Origin: Euclidia mi
Lineage: Eukaryota; Arthropoda; Insecta; Lepidoptera; Erebidae
DNA: 64,000 nt
Assembly: GCA_944739405.2 (NCBI GenBank)
Contig: OX123186.2
Span: 38,549,551-38,613,550 of the forward strand
Direction: 5' to 3'
Of this stretch, positions 58,261-64,000 are shown piece by piece. The position numbers were made by a program, and so were the translations under genes. The notes under the pieces were generated by a model, which saw nothing but the letters and a program-made list of their open reading frames with translations, was not told the origin of the DNA and searched no databases. Positions within the stretch are counted from its first letter, which is position 1, and each line of letters opens with the position of its first letter.

Positions 58261-59276
58261 TCAGGGCAGCTCAATATTTTACTGTCATATTCTTTTACCT
58301 AATCATTTTTCGTGTTCCCTGATGTTATGTAGTCACTGAAGTCCTGTAGTTATTTATATTGCAATTCGAGTTTGACTATTAAAAATATGTCGGACTTCGA
58401 AGATTTTTTATAGTAGCCAACAAGCGTTATTTAAATATATATCCTATCTAGGTTCAAAAATAAAAGACGATAATACGATTTGGTTACGGTTTTTCACAAA
58501 ACTCATACAAATGATATAGAAGGGGTTACAGACTACGTTGCAGAGCAAGACACAAAATGTTTTCTATATAGGCATGTATGGAAATTGTTCCCGTGGACCT
58601 TTAGCACCTCATACCCAAAAATTGGCCCTCGATCCAAGCTAGCAAATATGCGTACACTCATAGCACATACTAACACTACATTATTCTACACATTTCGTTT
58701 CTGAAAAAATAAGTAAGGTCTGGCGGCCCTGGAATCTTACGATCTTAAAATCACCGATCTGGGAATGACATGGATATGGTATGTCCAATACCTACGAATT
58801 TAGCGTGCACACCTACGAAATTAGCGTGCACACCTACGAAACGTTGAGCAAATAAAATGGCTGCCATTTGGGTTGTTCTCCAGAATGTAATCGATAACGA
58901 TATGGAGCCGGTTAGAGGAGAATAATACATTTTTGTAGTAAGTTACCTTTGTTAGTTTAAATCTTTTGACAGATTAGTTTATTCCATAATGCAAATGTGG
59001 GCGAAAATGGCAAAGCGAAAGACGACCCTTGTATGAAACATGTAACAAAATATTCTCTGAGAGCCAATATCGGTTTTTAGACATATTTATGCACAAAAAC
59101 AAAATTATTATTAGCAGATGTACCACAAACCTTGGCGAAAAATATGGCAATAGTGGCACATTTATTCAGTAAACTATGGCTATCTCTTTTTTCTGACAGA
59201 GATATCCCTAAGACAAAACGAGACAACACTATGTTTGGTGGCTTTATGTCGATTTCGTATATATGTGTATAAAAAA
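58261..59276. other. No gene recognised; short tandem repeat
   Basis: Contains two and a half copies of a 21-bp unit (TTAGCGTGCACACCTACGAAA) in the range 58799-58850. The remainder is AT-rich. Confidence 0.5.
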
Positions 59277-59345
59277 AAATCATGGCGAAATGTGGGTGTA
59301 ATATTACACCTCTGCCTACCCCTCCGGGGATACAGCCGTGAGTCT
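59277..59345 (+). mobile_element. SINE 3' end with RTE-like module
   Basis: ATCATGGCGAAATGTGGGTG to GATACAGCCGTGAGTCTAT matches the last 70 bp of the SINE at 21355. It is a strongly 5'-truncated copy. Confidence 0.8.
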
Positions 59346-59454
59346 ATACAAATATAAAATATAATAATATATTTGAATAATGTAATTTTTCTATATGTAC
59401 CTACTATTTGCCCTCTCCATTTATATTCCTTACTCAAAGGTCAAAATTCACGTG

Positions 59455-59625
59455 GTGCGTGGTGCGCGCGACGTCGACGGATAATCCGTTAGTACGCTCG
59501 ACGTACTAACGGATTATCGGTCAGGTGTGAATGGTTGAACGTTTTTCTATACATTTGTATGTATTGGCGTTACGCGACCGATAAAACGCGACGGATCTTC
59601 CGTCAGATATGTTCCGGCCCTAACT
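59455..59625. mobile_element. Small foldback MITE, copy 2
   Basis: A perfect 17-bp hairpin (59480-59496 and 59502-59518; GATAATCCGTTAGTACG) lies in a CpG-rich element. Its right end, read on the minus strand, is GGGCCGGAACATATCTGACG, like 58093-58112. It could be hAT- or Harbinger-related; no target duplication is certain. Confidence 0.5.
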
Positions 59626-59816
59626 TGTTGTGCCCGCGCCTCCGTTCACGCGAAATTTATCTTTTCATTAGGCTACTGAATTGTGTTTTAAGTTATGCCT
59701 ATATTGAATAGTGTATATGTAGATATCCTGAAAATAACTCAAATAACAATTAATAAGTATACACATTATAGCAAAAACTTCTCATGTCATCTTAATAATA
59801 AATATTAAGTGTAACG

Positions 59817-59882
59817 TAATTGGTGAAGTGTGGGTGTGTAATACATCTCTGCCTACCCCTTCGGGGATAAAAGGCGTGAAGT
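59817..59882 (+). mobile_element. SINE 3' end with RTE-like module, decayed
   Basis: TCTCTGCCTACCCCTTCGGG followed by AAAGGCGTGAAGTTATG is the same 3' module as at 21580-21605. Confidence 0.7.
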
Positions 59883-59942
59883 TATGTTATGTTAATTGGT
59901 GAGAGACATTAATTACTATTCAATTTATTATGTAATAATAAT

Positions 59943-60355
59943 CTACATCAAAGCTTTTTCGTACATTGTATTAGACGTATAGCCCTCGGGGATGAAAACA
60001 TAAAGGTTGCTAGGATCGCTAGCACGTGACAGAGCCACATAAATCTGACCGTGCGCAAAACAGCTGTTAATTAGATCCACACCCGCTAGCTTTGGCCTTT
60101 TAGCGTTTGGCCTTAGGCTTACTCGAAACTGGACTCGTTTAAAACTAAACGAAAAATCGTTTGGAATTAGAAGAATCAAATCTGCGGTATATAAACACTA
60201 CCACCTGCTCCGCACCCTTTTAAAATTTCTATCTACTTCGATCAGGTTTTGTTGTAAATTGGTAACTTTTGATTTGGCCCCATTACAAACCTTTGGTGGG
60301 ATTATATTTCCAAGAATTATAAACCCTTTGAAAAGAGTTAATCAATTTAAATACT
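59943..60355 (-). pseudogene. Helitron helicase C-terminal relic
   Basis: On the minus strand: GFIILGNIIPPKVCNGAKSK, NLQQNLIEVDRN, a stop, then LILLIPNDFSFSFKRVQFRV, PKLAGVDLINSCFAHGQIYV and ALSRASDPSNLYVF. This order matches the end of the PIF1-like helicase of Helitron Rep-helicase proteins, including the last helicase motif (HGQIYVALSR). The expected INKSQGQT motif is lost between FRV and PKLAG. In-frame TAG at about 60208. The Rep domain and Helitron termini are not seen. There is no sign that it can work. Confidence 0.82.
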
Positions 60356-60800
60356 AAGGGCATATATTGACACCCGACCTCAAGGATGATGCGGATATAG
60401 AGAGGGAGCGGAGGGCGTTGTCAGTGAGAGCGAACGGGCTAGCTCGCAGGTTTGCCAAATGCGGGGCGGATGTGAAGTTGACTCTTTTTAGAGCTAACTG
60501 CACATCTTTCTATACCTGTAGCCTGTGGGCTAGATATACTCAAAAGTCTTACAATGCCCTCCGTATCCAATATAACAATGCGTTTAGAGTGCTGCTGGAG
60601 CTTCCTCGCTTTTGTAGCGCATCTGGGATGTTCGCTGAAGCGCGTGTGGACTGTTTCTATACCACAATGCGCAAAAGGTGTGCATCCCTGGTGTGCAGTG
60701 TGGGCTAGCTCCAACAACCTTCTGAGAATGATAGCGGGCAGATTTGACTGTCGGTACGTAATTCACTGCAGTGCAATTGCCCATGGAACTGCGCAGCGGT
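60325..60800 (+). pseudogene. C-terminal piece of a LINE pol protein
   Basis: The plus strand encodes LKRVNQFKY, a stop, then GHILTPDLKDDADIERERRA, LTLFRANCTSFYTCSLWARY, LRIQYNNAFRVLLELPRFCS and ASGMFAEARVDCFYTTMRKR. I recognise this as the region after the reverse transcriptase in a lepidopteran LINE whose 3' end is a TTA microsatellite (present at 60918-60937). A stop precedes the GHIL block and another ends the frame at 60708, with frameshifts after. The clade (CR1 or L2-like) is uncertain. Confidence 0.7.
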
Positions 60801-61744
60801 GATGTTCGTAGATGTTTAATAATATGATAATTTTGTAACGTGTGCTTTTTACTAACATAGGTTAAGTTTCTGTTACTAACGACAATGAGTCTATGGCCAC
60901 TTGAATAAAGTATATTTATTATTATTATTATTATAATAGGTATGCCGTCTTTTAAATTTGTCTTTTGAGATGTCAATCCAGGAGCACTGATAGATTAAAA
61001 AAATGCCACTGAAAACGAAGCTTAAAATTTCGGCGTAGATGGCTGCTGCTTGGTCGTTTCACAGTATTAAAATATTTCTTTCTGAAAACTAGGAATTATA
61101 GTAAGTTAGTTTTTGAGTTGCATTGCCAATGAAATGTGTGAAAATGTGCAACCCTGGTTTTCATGTAGAATGGCTTTCTCTTGATCATCCGAGTACACAC
61201 CGCGAAGTTACCAACCGCGTGAAAAAGATCGAAGAATTCCTGTGCATTTTTGCTGCCTCCTAATCGAGTTAGCATATTTAATGTCAAATGCATGGCAATA
61301 ATACAATCCCATAGTTAAGAACTCTTTAGACAGCCTCTAATTTCATCAGCTCTTGACTCATATTGTATGGTGGTATAACATACAGAGTCTTTAATATGTA
61401 GGTATGTAAAATAGTATTATGACTCTTCCACAGTCAAACCGCTAAACCGGTTTTGTGGAGCACTATTAATATATTTATTGTAAAACTGTAATAAATAAAT
61501 AAATAAAAATAATAATAATAATAACGAAAATCACCATGAAAAAGTACTGTTATACCGACCATAGGTTCGTAATTTTGCTTGATTTCCCTTAGTTTGCGAT
61601 CTACATGCTTAGACCGCTTCACAGTTAATATGATAAGATGACAATCACTTAAAATCTTACCTTTGTCGCCGTTTTAGATATTTAATAAAAAGAACTCTGC
61701 GTGGTCCAAGCCGATCGGAATTTTAAATATTGTAGGCACTTTTT
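60801..61744. other. No gene recognised; microsatellites
   Basis: (TTA)n at 60918-60937 closes the preceding LINE relic. AATA/AAT repeats lie at 61490-61525. Otherwise AT-rich. Confidence 0.5.
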
Positions 61745-61880
61745 AGAGTTATTTATCCAAAAATGGCAAAAATCGGAACTCTGATAGATTCGCCATGTCT
61801 GTCTGTCCGTCTGTTTATCCTTCCGTATGTCACAGCCATCTTATTCCAAAACTATTAAGACTACACATTTAAATATTTTT
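61745..61880. repeat. Unclassified lepidopteran repeat fragment
   Basis: CGCCATGTCTGTCTGTCCGT and the neighbouring TCACAGCCATCTTATTCC are familiar from dispersed lepidopteran repeats. The ends are not defined. Confidence 0.35.
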
Positions 61881-62399
61881 AAGTAGATGTATTCTGTGAA
61901 CCCTTTCTCTATGTTTATACAAACATAAAAAGGAATGAAAATTGAGGGATCCTCCCCATACATGGAGCGGACGTGAAAAATATTTTTACAATGCGACATG
62001 CCTGAGTCTTTAAAAAATATTTTGGGTCCGTGGGATTCGACAGATATTGTAAAATTAATAAAAATGTGCTGGTATAACTGCGATCATCCTTTAGTTCCCG
62101 ATGAAGCGACAGCAAACGCAATCGTACTTTAGCTTCGTTCCTTTACCGAAATCACCTTGGTAGGAAAAGTCTTCCCGTTCTACTCGGAGCATCTACAAAT
62201 AGTGTTTTTCCCAAAGCACTATCCACGCTACGACACACACGATCATAATTATATTAAACGCTGTTCTTCAGTAAGTTTCGAGACACCATTTTGCAGGCTT
62301 TCAACTAGTTCTAACGGGGAATAGTTTGTTTATTTCCATCGCGTAACCTTTATTCATACGCACACCATCACAAGATGGTTCAGGCAGGCCATAGGATAG
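61881..62399. other. No gene recognised
   Basis: AT-rich; nothing recognised. Confidence 0.5.
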
Positions 62400-62730
62400 A
62401 TATGACAGCAGCGATAGCCTAGTAGAGAGACTGACAGACTGCTACGCAAAGGGTCCGGTTTCGAATCCACGGCGCGCACCGATGACTTTTCGGAGTTATG
62501 TGCGTATTAAATTTGTTAATTATCGCTTGCTAATCGGTGAAGGAAAACATCGTGAGGAAACCTGCATGTCTGAGAGTTCTCCATAATGTTCTCGAAAGAC
62601 ATGTGAAGTCTGCCAACCCGCACTTGGCCAGCGTGGTGGACTATGGCGCTACCCTTCTCATAATGGGAAGAAGCCCGTGCCCAGCAGTGGGACAGTATAA
62701 AGGGCTGAAGATGATGATGATGATAGGATA
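62400..62730 (+). mobile_element. tRNA-derived SINE, family A1, near complete
   Basis: Head GCGATAGCCTAGTAGAGAG (A-box-like), B-box region GGTTTCGAATCCACGG, then GACTTTTCGGAGTTATGTGC, the A1 module GAGGAAACCTGCATGTCTGA, CCAACCCGCACTTGGCCAG, CCCGTGCCCAGCAGTGGGAC and a GATGATGATGATGATA tail. It is the best A1 copy in the window. Confidence 0.9.
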
Positions 62731-63059
62731 GATATAACTATGTCTAGAATAGCAAGCAAACAACGATTCATTAGTTGGTTGTGCGTGCCTGAAAATGTCC
62801 TCAGCCAATTTTTTTGAAATTTATGCTATTACTGTGCATCATCTGAAACAGAACAGAACTCCATACTTGCAGAACTCCAGCATGACAGGAAACAAATGGC
62901 ACAATCTATGAGGACTTTCACTTAAATTTGTTTCAGTTAAAGCATTATCCCAGTGTTGATACCCTCCAGTAAATTGGAAAGTCTTAATTTTATAAAATTA
63001 CCATTTATAATATTTCAACTGTCATAATTTTACATTTTAAGGATCATCATATATTAAGT
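62731..63059. other. No gene recognised
   Basis: AT-rich. Confidence 0.5.
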
Positions 63060-63545
63060 TATAACCAATTTAACTAAAGAGTTACTTATTTATATCGTCC
63101 TAGATCAAATTTCAGCCGAAAAGTACATCGTAATGTTTAAATTGACATTACTTTTTTATTTATGAACCGATTCGTGTTAAACAAACACTAAATGTTAAGT
63201 GAGACTTACCAAAATACATCAGTGAAAACCGCATTCAAATCTATTTAGCCGTTTCTGAAATTAGCGTGCACAAACGCACAGACAAACAGACAAAGAGACA
63301 AAATTCCTAATATTTATATTTTTGGGTTCTCTTCTTTAATAAAGACCCCTTAAAATTATTTTCTCCTAAATATCTTCCATGTACAGATATCGATCACTTA
63401 CACATTTATTATAATTATTATGTATAGATAACCTTCTTCTTGAATCATTCTATCTATTAAAAAAAAAGCATTAAAATCCGTTGCGTAGTTTTTTTAGATT
63501 TAAGCATATATAGGATAGTATAGGATGTTTTATACTACGTAGTGA
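63060..63545. repeat. Decayed interspersed repeat
   Basis: TTTAGCCGTTTCTGAAATTA, then CACAGACAAACAGACAAAG and later AAAATCCGTTGCGTAGTTTT and TTTATACTACGTAGTGATAG are phrases from common insect repeats. Boundaries and class are not resolved. Confidence 0.4.
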
Positions 63546-64000
63546 TAGTACCCACGATGCTTAATTGGGATTTTTTCGAGCGTCATACAGACCTATTGGG
63601 TTGCAAAGCTTAGATGATAAAAACGTAAATAAAGCATAATTTTTCATCGGTGAGCTATAGACATTCAGAACAAGAAAAAAAAAGCTGTAGCCTTTATCCC
63701 TTCGGATAATCGTCAAATTATGAGAAATCACGTCTAGAACGTTATTAACTTATGATAAATCATATAAATCTTAATCTGACACGCTTGAGCATTTCAAAAC
63801 GGCGAATTCACTCATTCATATTTGCAAGTTCCTAATAATGGTCACGAGTTTGCGTGGCACTTAAAACGTCAAATTATTTAATGAGAGCCTTTTTTAGGTT
63901 CACTAAAAATGCCCTTAGAAAATAGGATAGAACATCGTAACCAACTTTCTTTAAACGCTGATTGTTTTCAAAAATATAAGCATGACTTAAGTTTCGTATC
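63546..64000. other. No gene recognised
   Basis: AT-rich to the end of the window. Confidence 0.5.

Overview
The window reads as a piece of a lepidopteran (moth or butterfly) nuclear genome. It is AT-rich and non-operonic, and no host protein-coding exon could be recognised. Nearly everything identifiable is a transposable element or a relic of one. The lepidopteran call rests on recognition: tRNA-derived SINEs with (GAT)n or (ATT)n tails, LINE tails encoding a QQWTS-type C-terminus followed by GATGAT repeats, LINE/SINE tails ending in TATG repeats, an R1-clade LINE and a mariner, a combination familiar from Lepidoptera. The species cannot be named from the sequence alone.

Layout. 1-5400 holds a LINE tail, one copy of a 0.4-kb duplicated block, a 124-bp tandem duplication, a SINE and a hAT-like remnant. 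5500-11125 holds two SINE pieces, a 598-bp GC-rich poly(A) element (6410-7007), a double hairpin (8389-8464) and a 5'-truncated R1-clade LINE with a 13-bp target-site duplication (8847-11111). 11449-17960 holds the second copy of the duplicated block, a 583-bp foldback element, degraded SINEs, a LINE ORF1 relic and a perfect hairpin. 19925-21217 is a complete mariner with an uninterrupted 350-aa transposase, the best intact gene in the window. 21355-25940 holds a SINE, a SINE-like element and a 5'-truncated RTE-like LINE whose 640-codon reading frame is still open. 26000-47600 is mostly unrecognised AT-rich DNA with scattered SINEs, LINE tails and a second RTE-like pseudogene (33195-34724).

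47654-48327 is a strange CpG-rich element with near-perfect 30-bp inverted ends and three 161-bp tandem units. 48553-54820 holds a double hairpin, SINEs, a MITE inserted in the B-box of a SINE with an 8-bp duplication, and an element carrying an ordered ABC-ABC-A minisatellite plus a 104-bp-arm inverted repeat. 54990-64000 holds LINE and Helitron coding fossils, more SINEs and small MITEs.

Functionally, the autonomous elements (mariner, RTE-like LINEs, R1-like LINE, Helitron) sit among short non-autonomous elements. Several SINE-like elements end in the same 3' module as the RTE-like LINE, which suggests that they use its reverse transcriptase. Only the mariner looks potentially functional. 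Stretches with nothing recognisable are listed as such.
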